This document shows, in pieces, positions 56,278 through 64,000 of a stretch of DNA of 64,000 bases (within the stretch, counting starts at the first letter, position 1; each line of letters opens with the position of its first letter). The translations under genes and the position numbers were made by a program. This DNA is from Clostridia bacterium (GTDB taxonomy: Bacteria > Bacillota > Clostridia > UBA1381), in contig JAGASE010000020.1 of NCBI GenBank assembly GCA_017621875.1, positions 248,001 through 312,000 on the forward strand, written 5' to 3'. Below the pieces are notes generated by a model. It saw only the letters and a program-made list of their open reading frames with translations. It made no database searches and was not told the DNA's origin.

Positions 56278-56508
56278 CAGACTGTCGAAAAAGTCGCATA
56301 ACCGCAGAAAACAAAAATTATTATCCCTGTTTGCATTTAGAATAGTAACTTTAATTTATTATATTTTTTATGGAAAATGCAGTAAAACTCTGCTTTTTCT
56401 GTTTCAAAGCCCTACCGTACCCACGTACGCCTACGTGCTTTAAAACAAAAAATTCTGCTTCCTTTTTCGGCATCTGCAAGCGTGCCGATAAGTTTATCGA
56501 CACGCTCC
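56278..56508. repeat. Non-coding segment flanked by two copies of the same hairpin
   Basis: Between the two AGCCCGA stems lie about 230 bases without a credible gene. They begin with CAGACTGTCGAAAAAGTC, also found in variant form near 7042-7058. They also contain an imperfect hairpin AGCGTG/CACGCT with inner CGATAA/TTATCG (about 56479-56506). This looks like a small dispersed repeat inserted into, or duplicated with, a terminator. It fills most of the 412-base gap 56248-56659. Confidence 0.4.
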
Positions 56509-56536
56509 AGCCCGACTTTTGCAGTCGGGCTTTTTG
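56509..56536 (+). terminator. Terminator before adhE
   Basis: AGCCCGACT (56509-56517) pairs with AGTCGGGCT (56523-56531) around TTTGC, followed by TTTTG. Confidence 0.7.
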
Positions 56537-56618
56537 TTTTCCGAAAATCAATTTTTTAGGTATATCGATAAATATAACACTGATATAACATTTTAATAAT
56601 TCCCAAACGCATAAATTT

Positions 56619-56636
56619 TTGTTAAAATATTAACAA
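56619..56636. promoter_or_regulatory. Rex-type redox operator of adhE
   Basis: TTGTTAA-AATA-TTAACAA is a perfect 18-base palindrome matching the Rex consensus of clostridia. It lies 24 bases before the adhE ATG, so Rex bound here (at low NADH) would repress adhE. The matching -35/-10 boxes could not be fixed with confidence. Confidence 0.85.
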
Positions 56637-56659
56637 AGTTAAAAATAGGAGGAAATATA

Positions 56660-59359
56660 ATGGAAAACAAAACTTATGAAATTATAGACAGCGTTGAAAA
56701 GCTTGAAGAAGCCATTATTCGTATCAGAAAAACTCAACAAGTTTTTGCAGGCTATACTCAGGAGCAGGTTGATAAAATCTTTTTAGCGGCAGCTTCAGCT
56801 GCCAATAAGGCGAGAATCCCGCTTGCAAAAATGGCAGTCGAAGAAACAGGCATGGGTGTTATCGAGGATAAGGTTATAAAAAATAACTATGCCTCTGAAT
56901 ATATATACAATGCATATAAAAATACAAAAACCTGTGGGGTTATTGAAGAGGACAAAGCCTTCGGTATAAAGAAAATTGCAGATCCTATCGGTGTCATTGC
57001 CGCGGTTATTCCTACAACCAACCCAACATCTACCGCTATTTTTAAATGCCTCATCGCTTTAAAAACAAGAAATGCAATTATCATCTCTCCTCACCCAAGA
57101 GCAAAGGACAGCACTATTGCTGCCGCAAAGCTTGTTTTAGAGGCAGCCGTTGCTGCAGGTGCACCGGAGGGCATCATCGACTGGATTGACGTACCAAGCC
57201 TTGATATGACAAACACTGTTATGAAGGAGGCAGATATAATCCTTGCAACCGGCGGTCCCGGTATGGTAAAGGCAGCTTATTCAAGCGGCAAGCCGGCAAT
57301 CGGCGTTGGTGCGGGCAACACTCCTGCAATTATTGATGACAGTGCTGATATTCTGCTCAGCGTAAACTCAATTATTCATTCAAAAACCTTTGATAACGGT
57401 ATGATTTGTGCATCGGAGCAGTCAGTTATCGTTCTTGAGAGCATCTATGACGCGGTAAAGGAAGAATTTGCTTGCCGCGGCTGTTACTTCTTAACTCCGG
57501 AGGAAACCGAAAAGGTAAGAAAAACAATTATTATTAATGGTGCTCTTAACGCTAAAATCGTAGGTCAGAAGGCATCAAGGATTGCCGAGCTTGCAGGTGT
57601 AACTGTTCCTGATGGAACAAAAATTCTTATCGGTGAGGTTGAATCGGTAGAGCTTTCAGAGGAATTTGCTCACGAAAAGCTTTCTCCTGTACTGGCAATG
57701 TACAAAGCAAAGGATTTTGAGGACGCACTTTCTAAGGCAGAGCAGCTCGTTGCAGACGGCGGTTACGGTCACACCTCCTCGGTATATCTTAACGAGGTTA
57801 CAGAAAAAGAAAAACTGGACGCATTTACCTCGCGTATGAAAACCTGCCGAATCCTTGTAAACACTCCCTCCTCACATGGCGGTATCGGCGACCTTTACAA
57901 CTTTAAGCTTGCACCAAGTCTTACGCTCGGCTGCGGCTCATGGGGCGGCAACTCGGTATCTGAGAACGTCGGCGTAAAGCATCTTTTGAATATTAAAACA
58001 GTAGCAGAAAGAAGGGAAAATATGCTTTGGTTCCGTGCACCTGAAAAGGTTTATATTAAGAAAGGCTGTCTGCCGGTTGCTCTTGACGAGCTTAAAAATG
58101 TTATGGGTAAAAAGAGAGCCTTTATCGTAACCGATACCTTCCTTTACGAAAACGGCTACACAAAGCCAATTACTGATAAATTAGACGAAATGGGAATTGC
58201 TCATACAACCTTCTTTAACGTTGCTCCCGACCCGACACTTGCAAGTGCTAAAGAGGGTGCAGCACAGATGGCAGCCTTCAAGCCGGACACAATTATCGCT
58301 CTCGGCGGCGGCAGTGCTATGGACGCTGCAAAAATCATGTGGGTACTGTATGAACACCCCGAAGCAGACTTTATGGATATGGCAATGAGATTTATCGATA
58401 TAAGAAAGAGAGTTTACACCTTCCCGAAAATGGGTGAAAAGGCTTACTTTATTGCAGTTCCTACCTCGGCAGGTACAGGCTCTGAGGTAACACCTTTTGC
58501 AGTTATTACCGATGAGGCAACAGGCGTTAAATACCCATTAGCAGACTATGAGCTTCTGCCGAACATGGCAATCATTGATACTGACTTCCACATGTCCGCT
58601 CCAAAGGGACTTACAGCGGCATCGGGTATCGACGCGGTAACACACGCATTAGAGGCATATGCCGCAATGCTTGCAACAGATTACACCGACGGTCTTGCTC
58701 TTAAAGCACTTAAAACCATATTTGAATATCTGCCCCGTGCATATGAAAACGGTCAGACAGATGTCGAGGCACGCGAAAAAATGGCGAATGCGGCAACAAT
58801 GGCAGGTATGGCATTTGCAAATGCATTCCTGGGCGTTTGCCACTCCATGGCACATAAGCTGGGTGCTTTCTATCACCTTCCGCACGGTGTTGCCAATGCA
58901 CTTATGATTGAAGAGGTTCTTCGCTTTAACAGTGCAGAAGCACCGGCTAAAATGGGTACCTTCTCACAGTATGACCACCCTCACACTTTGGCACGCTATG
59001 CCGAGGTTGCCGATTATCTCGGAATTAAGGGCGACACCAACGAAGAAAAGCTTGAAGGACTTATTAACGCCATAAACGAACTTAAAGCAAAGGTTGGCAT
59101 TAAGGAAACAATCAGGGATTACGGAATTGACGAAAAGACATTCCTCGAAAGGCTTGACGAAATGGCTATGCAGGCGTTTGATGACCAGTGTACAGGTGCT
59201 AACCCAAGATATCCGCTTATCAGCGAAATCAAGCAGATGTATTTAAACGCCTACTATGGCAAGCATTTTACGGAAGCAGATATGCCTGCATCAAAAATTT
59301 CGGGCATAACTAAAGCCGGTGAAGTAAAAAAAGCATATAGCAAAGGCAAAAAAGCCTGA
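56660..59359 (+). CDS. adhE: Bifunctional acetaldehyde-CoA/alcohol dehydrogenase
   Basis: AdhE reduces acetyl-CoA to ethanol in two NADH-dependent steps, the main electron sink of many fermenters. The 899 residues match the family. The aldehyde dehydrogenase domain (1-440) has catalytic Cys250 in FDNGMICASEQ and nucleotide-binding GVGAGNTPA. The iron alcohol dehydrogenase domain (about 460-870) has GGGSAMDAAK, TSAGTGSEVTPFAV and iron ligands in HSMAHKLGAFYHLPHG (about 722-737). RBS AGGAGG. The Rex palindrome upstream implies control by the NADH/NAD+ ratio. Confidence 0.97.
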   Translation: MENKTYEIIDSVEKLEEAIIRIRKTQQVFAGYTQEQVDKIFLAAASAANKARIPLAKMAVEETGMGVIEDKVIKNNYASEYIYNAYKNTKTCGVIEEDKAFGIKKIADPIGVIAAVIPTTNPTSTAIFKCLIALKTRNAIIISPHPRAKDSTIAAAKLVLEAAVAAGAPEGIIDWIDVPSLDMTNTVMKEADIILATGGPGMVKAAYSSGKPAIGVGAGNTPAIIDDSADILLSVNSIIHSKTFDNGMICASEQSVIVLESIYDAVKEEFACRGCYFLTPEETEKVRKTIIINGALNAKIVGQKASRIAELAGVTVPDGTKILIGEVESVELSEEFAHEKLSPVLAMYKAKDFEDALSKAEQLVADGGYGHTSSVYLNEVTEKEKLDAFTSRMKTCRILVNTPSSHGGIGDLYNFKLAPSLTLGCGSWGGNSVSENVGVKHLLNIKTVAERRENMLWFRAPEKVYIKKGCLPVALDELKNVMGKKRAFIVTDTFLYENGYTKPITDKLDEMGIAHTTFFNVAPDPTLASAKEGAAQMAAFKPDTIIALGGGSAMDAAKIMWVLYEHPEADFMDMAMRFIDIRKRVYTFPKMGEKAYFIAVPTSAGTGSEVTPFAVITDEATGVKYPLADYELLPNMAIIDTDFHMSAPKGLTAASGIDAVTHALEAYAAMLATDYTDGLALKALKTIFEYLPRAYENGQTDVEAREKMANAATMAGMAFANAFLGVCHSMAHKLGAFYHLPHGVANALMIEEVLRFNSAEAPAKMGTFSQYDHPHTLARYAEVADYLGIKGDTNEEKLEGLINAINELKAKVGIKETIRDYGIDEKTFLERLDEMAMQAFDDQCTGANPRYPLISEIKQMYLNAYYGKHFTEADMPASKISGITKAGEVKKAYSKGKKA

Positions 59360-59383
59360 ATTTCGTAATAGGAGGAAACAAAA

Positions 59384-60133
59384 ATGAAACTTGATACAGT
59401 AATCGCAATAAGAAAAAACAAAACAATTTATCGCGACGGAGAGCTTTGTGTTAAAGTCTTTGATGAAAATTATTCAAAGGCAGACGTCCTGAATGAAGCA
59501 TTAAATCAAGCAAGAATTGAGGAAACAGGACTTAATATTCCAAAAATTCTTGAAGTAACCATGATAGATGGCAAATGGGCAATAGTATCTGAGTATATTA
59601 AGGGCAAGACGCTTTCACAGCTTATGGAAGAAAACCCGGACAAAAAAGATGAATACCTTGAGCTTTTAGTTGATTTGCAGCTTATGGTTCATTCCAAAAC
59701 CTGTCCGCTTTTAAATAAGCTAAAGGATAAAATGAATCGAAAAATAAGCAGCACAGAGCTTGATGCAACCACAAGATATGAGCTTCACACCCGCTTAGAG
59801 GGCATGCCAAAGCACAAAAAGGTTTGCCACGGTGACTTTAATCCGTCAAATATCATCATTACAGAGGACGGAACGCCTTATATACTGGATTGGTCGCACG
59901 CAACACAGGGAAACGCGTCAGCCGACGCTGCCAGAACCTATCTCCTGTTCTGGCTTGGCGGCGATATTGCAGGTGCAAAAAAATATCTTGACCTGTTCTG
60001 CAAAAAAAGCAATACCGCAAAGCAATACGTACAGAAATGGATGCCGATTGTTGCAGCATCACAGTCGGTTAAGGGCAATGAAAAAGAACGCGAACTTCTG
60101 CTTTCGTGGGTTGATGTTGTAGACTACGAATAG
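59384..60133 (+). CDS. APH-family small-molecule kinase
   Basis: The 249-residue aminoglycoside-phosphotransferase-like kinase shows the Brenner motif VCHGDFNPSNIII (near 148; catalytic Asp) and the metal-binding YILDWSHATQG. It lacks features pointing to antibiotic resistance; the family also includes choline, homoserine and methylthioribose kinases. It begins 24 bases after adhE with AGGAGGAAAC and no terminator between, so it should be co-expressed with adhE under Rex. Confidence 0.85.
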   Translation: MKLDTVIAIRKNKTIYRDGELCVKVFDENYSKADVLNEALNQARIEETGLNIPKILEVTMIDGKWAIVSEYIKGKTLSQLMEENPDKKDEYLELLVDLQLMVHSKTCPLLNKLKDKMNRKISSTELDATTRYELHTRLEGMPKHKKVCHGDFNPSNIIITEDGTPYILDWSHATQGNASADAARTYLLFWLGGDIAGAKKYLDLFCKKSNTAKQYVQKWMPIVAASQSVKGNEKERELLLSWVDVVDYE

Positions 60134-60195
60134 TCAGCAAATACTCACTGCCTAACAAAAGCTTTCCTATAGTACGCAGCAATCTTAGTTAACAA

Positions 60196-60232
60196 AAATG
60201 GTTGTCGCACTGCAGCGACAACCATTTTTTTT
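60196..60232. terminator. Strong terminator between the kinase and the heparinase-like gene
   Basis: AAATGGTTGTCGC (60196-60208) and GCGACAACCATTT (60215-60227) form a 13-bp perfect stem with loop ACTGCA, followed by T-rich sequence. It can serve both convergent genes. Confidence 0.85.
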
Positions 60233-60268
60233 ATAACTGTATCTTAAAACTATTAGCTACTTCAGTTT

Positions 60269-61834
60269 TCAGCTCTTTTTTAATGCAATTCTTACCCTTC
60301 CCTTAAGGCTTGTATCCTTAACATGAAAAACAAGGCGATACACATAATCATAGCTTTTTGATTTTACAAGCTCGACGCGGAGTGCAAGATTTCCGTCCCA
60401 CACAATCGCTCCGTCTCCGATTAAGATTCTGTCATCTGATAAAATTGGTTTATTTTTCATTATCATAATGATTTTTAAATCCTCAAGCTTTTCCAGCTCA
60501 TAGTCATCGGTTATTATGACATATTTCTCCTCCGCCTCAACGCTTCGCATCCAGCTTATAACGCCTGCGTCCTTTGGATATGTCCTTGTAAGGTCGATAG
60601 AAAGACCGTTCTCCATCTTTTCAACAAAAGCTTTTTTTGTATCGGAAAACTGCGTAAAGCCGTTTATAACGGGCAGATTGTGTGATTTTTCCAAATCCAC
60701 AACATACGGCTCATTTTCAAGATATGCCATAAAATTACCCGCAGCCGAAGCTCCGCCCTTTACTGCAACCGAGAAATCCTTTGTTTTCTTGACAAACAAA
60801 TCCATATTGTCAATATATCCGCATTCCTGCTCATCAAAATTGTCGCCGTACTGTGCTATTTCAGACGCATACTTAAGCGAATATAGCTTATGGAAAAGAT
60901 TTGTACTTTGCGGCAAGGATTTTTCCGAAATCTTCAAAAATTCACTCGCACCAAAGTCCATAAGCTTTTTATAGTCCATACGCTTACCGAAAAGGTAAAT
61001 TCTCGCTCCGTCCTCCTCGGTAACACTTTCGGAAAAGCCGTCGCTGCCCAAATGTGCCTTATAAATACTATCTGCAACAAACTTAACCTTTTCATCACTG
61101 TATACCGAAAATTTCTGGTCGGTTACATTATAGAGAATTTCAAGTATATCAAAAATATACGCCGACCATCTGTACAGACTCTGCTCACTTTTTGCCTTTA
61201 TTCCGTCCTGGGTATATTCTCCTAAAAGAATTTCAAGTGCTGCCAATGTTTTATCAACTACCAAACGCCTCTTCTCCTCGTCAGGCTCTGCAAACATGCA
61301 AGCAATGAGCGTATGTGCCATATTTTCCGGCGTAAGCTGCCTTGCGTCTGCAAAAGGCGTGAGTACGTGCTTTTTAACCTCATATACCACTCGTTTTTTA
61401 AGCACAACCGGCAGCTCTTTTCTGAAAAGCTGCACAGCCTGAGCAAGCAATGCCGCAGTACGTGCGGAATTTACGTCAAATCTGGGATTTTCGCTGTCAC
61501 GCAGAGCACCGCTGTTATCCGGCAGCTGCCACGTACTTTCCTCGCATATGCACCATATTCCGTTTATTATATCCTCGGTAAACCTTCCCTTTCTCTCTGC
61601 ATGCTCTGCAAGAGCAAGCGAAGCAAGGGCTTTTCTTCTCATAAGGTAATTATCGCAAAAAGCACCGCTGTGTGCATCGGTATACATCGACGCAGTCAGC
61701 ACCGGCCAATCATAGTTTAAATATCTGTTCCCCTCTCCGACAGCTTCCTTATATAAAAATTCGGGAACCTCACTCAAATTGAACAAATCCAGTTCATTCC
61801 GCTGCCAAAGCTCATACTCAGTAAACAGCAACAT
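60269..61834 (-). CDS. Heparinase II/III-like protein, cytoplasmic
   Basis: The 521 residues resemble the (alpha/alpha) toroid of heparinase II/III-type lyases: ICEESTWQLPDN and FDVNSARTAALLAQAVQL in the N-terminal half, SLYRWSAYIFDILEIL, then DGFSESVTEEDGARIYLFG. A C-terminal beta-sheet region ends VFHVKDTSLKGRVRIAL. It has no signal peptide and is shorter than secreted lyases (often 600-700). Substrate and catalytic residues cannot be fixed. RBS AGGGGGTG; own promoter. It may take up products of the glycan locus, but this is only a guess. Confidence 0.65.
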   Translation of the reverse strand: MLLFTEYELWQRNELDLFNLSEVPEFLYKEAVGEGNRYLNYDWPVLTASMYTDAHSGAFCDNYLMRRKALASLALAEHAERKGRFTEDIINGIWCICEESTWQLPDNSGALRDSENPRFDVNSARTAALLAQAVQLFRKELPVVLKKRVVYEVKKHVLTPFADARQLTPENMAHTLIACMFAEPDEEKRRLVVDKTLAALEILLGEYTQDGIKAKSEQSLYRWSAYIFDILEILYNVTDQKFSVYSDEKVKFVADSIYKAHLGSDGFSESVTEEDGARIYLFGKRMDYKKLMDFGASEFLKISEKSLPQSTNLFHKLYSLKYASEIAQYGDNFDEQECGYIDNMDLFVKKTKDFSVAVKGGASAAGNFMAYLENEPYVVDLEKSHNLPVINGFTQFSDTKKAFVEKMENGLSIDLTRTYPKDAGVISWMRSVEAEEKYVIITDDYELEKLEDLKIIMIMKNKPILSDDRILIGDGAIVWDGNLALRVELVKSKSYDYVYRLVFHVKDTSLKGRVRIALKKS

Positions 61835-61866
61835 TACACCCCCTGTTTTATTATGCCGTAAAAAAT

Positions 61867-61895
61867 ATTATATCAAACTTACATACTAATTTCAA
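61867..61895 (-). promoter_or_regulatory. Promoter of the heparinase II/III-like gene
   Basis: TTGAAA (61895-61890), a 17-base spacer and TATAAT (61872-61867) on the minus strand, about 33 bases before the ATG. Confidence 0.75.
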
Positions 61896-61904
61896 GTAAT
61901 TTAA

Positions 61905-62843
61905 TTAATTATATCCCAAAAGTCCGCGTACCGAAACCTCGCCGGAATTTACAATTTCACGTTTTCCGTCAATTTCGACTATAAGCTCACCGTTTTCGTT
62001 TATATCAACCGCTCTTGCAAGCTGCTCCTCTCCGTTTTTAATAATGATAACCTCTTTAGAAAGTGTTGCAGACAGTTTTTTGTATTCATCTCTAAAAGAA
62101 GCAAAGCCGCCCTTTAAAAACTCGTCGTAAATTGCAAAAAATTCCTTCAAGACCTTGGACAAAAGTTCCTCTCGGTCGGTCTTCTTTTCCGTTTCGCGAT
62201 AAATTGACGTCGCTTTATCTATTAAATCAATTCCGAAAACCTCATTGTTTACATTAATTCCAATTCCGACAACGACATAATTTACCCTATCCATTTCAGC
62301 TGACATCTCGGTAAGTATTCCGCATACCTTTTTATTGCTCATAAGAACATCGTTGGGCCATTTAATGCGTGATGTAGGTATAGCTCTTGCAACCGCCAGT
62401 CCTGCTGCAAGCGTAAGCTGTGAAACCGAGGCAGCTGCAATTTTCGGCTTTAAATAAAGGCTCATCCAGATTCCGCATCCTGCAGGCGACGACCATTTTC
62501 TTCCCAGTCTTCCTCTGCCGCCAAGCTGCGTATCTGCAATAAAAAGGCTTCTATCCGGGACGTTCGCTGCTCGCTTTGCCTCAAGGTTAGTTGATTCTGT
62601 GCTTTTAAAATAATATACTTTTCCCGGAACAGATTTTTCGAGCCTGCCCGGATTTATCCTATCAGGTCCTCCGCACAGCCTGTAGCCTCTGCCTGTTACC
62701 GACTCTATTTTATAGCCGTCACGCCTCAGATTGTTTATATTCTTCCAGACCGCACTTCTCGTAATTCCCAATTTTTTTGAAAGGTCACCGCCCGAAACAA
62801 ATTCACTGCCACTTCCAAGCATATCTAAAATTTTATATTTCAT
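61905..62843 (-). CDS. birA: Bifunctional biotin-protein ligase/biotin operon repressor
   Basis: The 312-residue protein has an N-terminal winged helix (SGGDLSKKLGITRSAVWKNINNLRRDGY), which marks the repressor type. The ligase domain has the biotinyl-AMP loop GGRGRLGRKWSSPAGCGIWMSLYLKP (near 108-133) and KWPNDVLMSNKKVCGILTE. A small C-terminal beta domain follows. It activates biotin and attaches it to carboxylases. No bio genes are in the window. Confidence 0.95.
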   Translation of the reverse strand: MKYKILDMLGSGSEFVSGGDLSKKLGITRSAVWKNINNLRRDGYKIESVTGRGYRLCGGPDRINPGRLEKSVPGKVYYFKSTESTNLEAKRAANVPDRSLFIADTQLGGRGRLGRKWSSPAGCGIWMSLYLKPKIAAASVSQLTLAAGLAVARAIPTSRIKWPNDVLMSNKKVCGILTEMSAEMDRVNYVVVGIGINVNNEVFGIDLIDKATSIYRETEKKTDREELLSKVLKEFFAIYDEFLKGGFASFRDEYKKLSATLSKEVIIIKNGEEQLARAVDINENGELIVEIDGKREIVNSGEVSVRGLLGYN

Positions 62844-62875
62844 CCCATATCACCGTTTTTCTATGTTATAACCTT

Positions 62876-62904
62876 ATTATAATACCTTATGCGAATATTG
62901 TCAA
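62876..62904 (-). promoter_or_regulatory. Promoter of birA
   Basis: TTGACA (62904-62899), a 17-base spacer and TATAAT (62881-62876) on the minus strand, about 33 bases before the ATG. Confidence 0.85.
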
Positions 62905-62964
62905 ATTGTGTTTGGTTTACATAATTAAGGTTACAGACAGATTACAACAAGGTTACAATCCACG

Positions 62965-63071
62965 TTATCCACGCAGTTATCCCTCACTTTTTGTAATTTT
63001 TTTGTCACAAAACCGCAGTAATCCTACTTATCAACACCCCAAATGTGTATAAGAGGATAATTTTATCCACG
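62965..63071. other. Cluster of DnaA-box-like sequences
   Basis: Within 107 intergenic bases lie TTATCCACG (62965-62973), TTATCAACA (63028-63036), TGTGTATAA (63044-63052, reverse of TTATACACA, a perfect match to TTWTNCACA) and TTATCCACG (63063-63071), plus a poorer TTATCCCTC (62977-62985). GGATAA/TTATCC also form a short palindrome at 63055-63068. The 387-base gap 62844-63230 contains this cluster and the two divergent promoters. Confidence 0.45.
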
Positions 63072-63156
63072 TGTTATTGGTTAACATAAAATACCTATTT
63101 TCTAAATTTTTCCTTTAGCTTTTCTTCTTAAATTTACTAAAAAATGACGTTTTCTA

Positions 63157-63185
63157 TTGACAAAATGAGCAATTTTAAGTACACT
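63157..63185 (+). promoter_or_regulatory. Promoter of glyQS
   Basis: TTGACA (63157-63162), a 17-base spacer and TACACT (63180-63185). Transcription should begin near 63192, leaving a leader of about 40 bases, too short for a T-box. Confidence 0.6.
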
Positions 63186-63207
63186 ATATAGTATATGTAC
63201 TTAAAAT
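63172..63207. promoter_or_regulatory. Perfect 12-base palindrome over the glyQS -10 region
   Basis: ATTTTAAGTACA (63172-63183) and TGTACTTAAAAT (63196-63207) are exact inverted copies with a 12-base AT-rich spacer. Because the -10 box and start point lie inside, a bound dimer would block glyQS transcription. The regulator is unknown. Confidence 0.55.
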
Positions 63208-63230
63208 AAATAAGGAAATGGGTGTCAAAC

Positions 63231-64000
63231 ATGAAAAATTCAGAAAAAACAATGGAAAAAATCGTTGCACTATGCAAAGGCAGAGGCTTTATATACGCAG
63301 GCAGCGAAATATACGGCGGACTGGCAAACACATGGGACTACGGTCCTTTGGGTGTTGAGTTCAAGAACAATATCAAAAAGGCATGGTGGAAAAAATTCAT
63401 TCAGGAGTCTCCATACAACGTAGGCGTTGACTGTGCAATCCTAATGAATCCCGAAACATGGGTTGCTTCAGGTCACTTAGGCGGCTTTTCCGACCCTCTT
63501 ATGGACTGCAAGGAGTGCCACGCACGCCACAGAGCGGATAAGCTTATCGAGGACTATGCTCACGAAAGCGGCGAAGACGTTACCGTTGACGGCTGGAGCA
63601 ATGAAAAAATGGTTGATTACATAAAGGATCACAACATTGTCTGCCCTGAATGCGGAAAGCAGAACTTTACCGATATCAGACAGTTCAACCTTATGTTCAA
63701 GACCTTCCAAGGCGTTACCGAGGATTCTTCGGCAACAGTATACCTTCGTCCCGAAACTGCACAGGGTATTTTCGTAAACTTCAAGAACGTTCAGCGTACC
63801 TCAAGAAAGAAAATTCCTTTCGGTATCGGTCAGGTTGGTAAGTCCTTCCGTAACGAAATTACTCCGGGTAATTTCACCTTCAGAACACGTGAATTTGAGC
63901 AGATGGAGCTTGAATTTTTCTGTAAGCCGGGTGAGGACATGGAATGGTTCTATTATTGGAAGGATTTCTGTATGAACTGGCTGAAAACCCTCGGCATCAG
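63231..64000 (+). CDS. glyQS: Glycyl-tRNA synthetase, single-chain type (3' end outside window)
   Basis: The first 256 residues are visible. The class II motif region has [27 protein letters not shown] near 25-50, [24 protein letters not shown], and motif 2 with [16 protein letters not shown] and [31 protein letters not shown]. This is the alpha2 type usual in low-GC Firmicutes, not the two-subunit type. Start ATG 63231 follows AAGGAAATGGGTG. Two CxxC pairs (CKEC, CPEC) suggest a zinc site. Confidence 0.96.
   Translation, partial: MKNSEKTMEKIVALCKGRGFIYAGSEIYGGLANTWDYGPLGVEFKNNIKKAWWKKFIQESPYNVGVDCAILMNPETWVASGHLGGFSDPLMDCKECHARHRADKLIEDYAHESGEDVTVDGWSNEKMVDYIKDHNIVCPECGKQNFTDIRQFNLMFKTFQGVTEDSSATVYLRPETAQGIFVNFKNVQRTSRKKIPFGIGQVGKSFRNEITPGNFTFRTREFEQMELEFFCKPGEDMEWFYYWKDFCMNWLKTLGI

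Noticed and set aside
59384-60133. APH-family protein as an antibiotic-resistance gene
   Set aside because: The family is broad, there is no mobile element or resistance context, and it is co-transcribed with adhE.
62844-63230. T-box riboswitch before glyQS and a BirA operator before birA
   Set aside because: The distance from the predicted start point to glyQS is only about 40 bases and no T-box core is present. GTAAACC and GGTTATAAC fragments near birA are too far apart and imperfect for a BirA operator.
1-64000. CRISPR arrays, tRNA/rRNA genes, transposases, phage genes
   Set aside because: No regularly spaced direct repeats, cloverleaf genes or recognisable mobile-element proteins were found while reading both strands.

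Overview
The window is a stretch of a low-to-moderate GC, anaerobic Firmicutes (Clostridia) chromosome. This is inferred from rubrerythrin, AdhE preceded by a Rex-type operator, S-layer-homology (SLH) proteins, a YesM/YesN-type two-component system, LplB/YtcP-type sugar permeases, and strong AGGAGG ribosome sites with TTGACA/TATAAT promoters. Several very large modular surface proteins suggest a gut or plant-polymer glycan degrader of the Oscillospirales/Monoglobales kind. That placement is an inference from style, not from a marker gene.

Layout. 1-6139 (minus): a pyrimidine biosynthesis operon transcribed pyrC-carA-carB-pyrK. It has a clear promoter, a leader with a terminator-like hairpin, and a CarA that lacks its glutaminase cysteine. 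6465-6998 (plus): rubrerythrin with its own promoter, a palindrome and a terminator. 7198-45684 (minus, about 38 kb): one large co-oriented glycan-utilisation locus. 46086-47081 (plus): a metallophosphoesterase with an unusual structured leader. 47133-56247: mixed housekeeping and small metabolic genes (dGTPase-like, Gfo/Idh oxidoreductase, sugar isomerase-like TIM barrel, trmB, upp, Nudix, HAD phosphatase, C39-like protease, secG, PHP protein, LysR regulator). 56660-60133: adhE and a co-transcribed APH-family kinase. 60269-64000: a heparinase II/III-like protein, birA, an intergenic cluster of DnaA-box-like sequences, and the start of glyQS.

The glycan locus reads, in order of transcription: SGNH esterase with many binding modules; lipoprotein sugar-binding protein; a non-catalytic binding-module protein; secreted GH99-like (WbsX-type) protein; two SLH proteins; two ABC permeases; a second secreted GH99-like protein; response regulator; histidine kinase; cytoplasmic GH3 (NagZ-like); a GH99-like protein without signal peptide; secreted GH20; cytoplasmic GH78-like. 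A consistent model (inference) is this: the SGNH, GH20 and two GH99-like proteins trim a decorated polymer at the cell surface, SLH and binding proteins hold it there, the lipoprotein and two permeases import oligosaccharides, and GH3, GH99-like and GH78-like enzymes finish the job inside, under YesM/YesN-type control. The enzyme set points to a glycan with HexNAc and possibly rhamnose, such as a bacterial surface polysaccharide or host glycan. No ATPase for the transporter is present; such systems usually borrow a shared MsmX-type ATPase.

The observations I consider most worth checking are the glutaminase-dead CarA, the leader peptide/pseudoknot in front of the metallophosphoesterase, the glycan locus with three GH99-like paralogues and two SLH proteins, the ATT start codon of the response regulator, and the DnaA-box-like cluster next to glyQS. 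No tRNA, rRNA, CRISPR array, transposase or phage gene was seen. All assignments come from reading the sequence and remembered family motifs; no database search was made.
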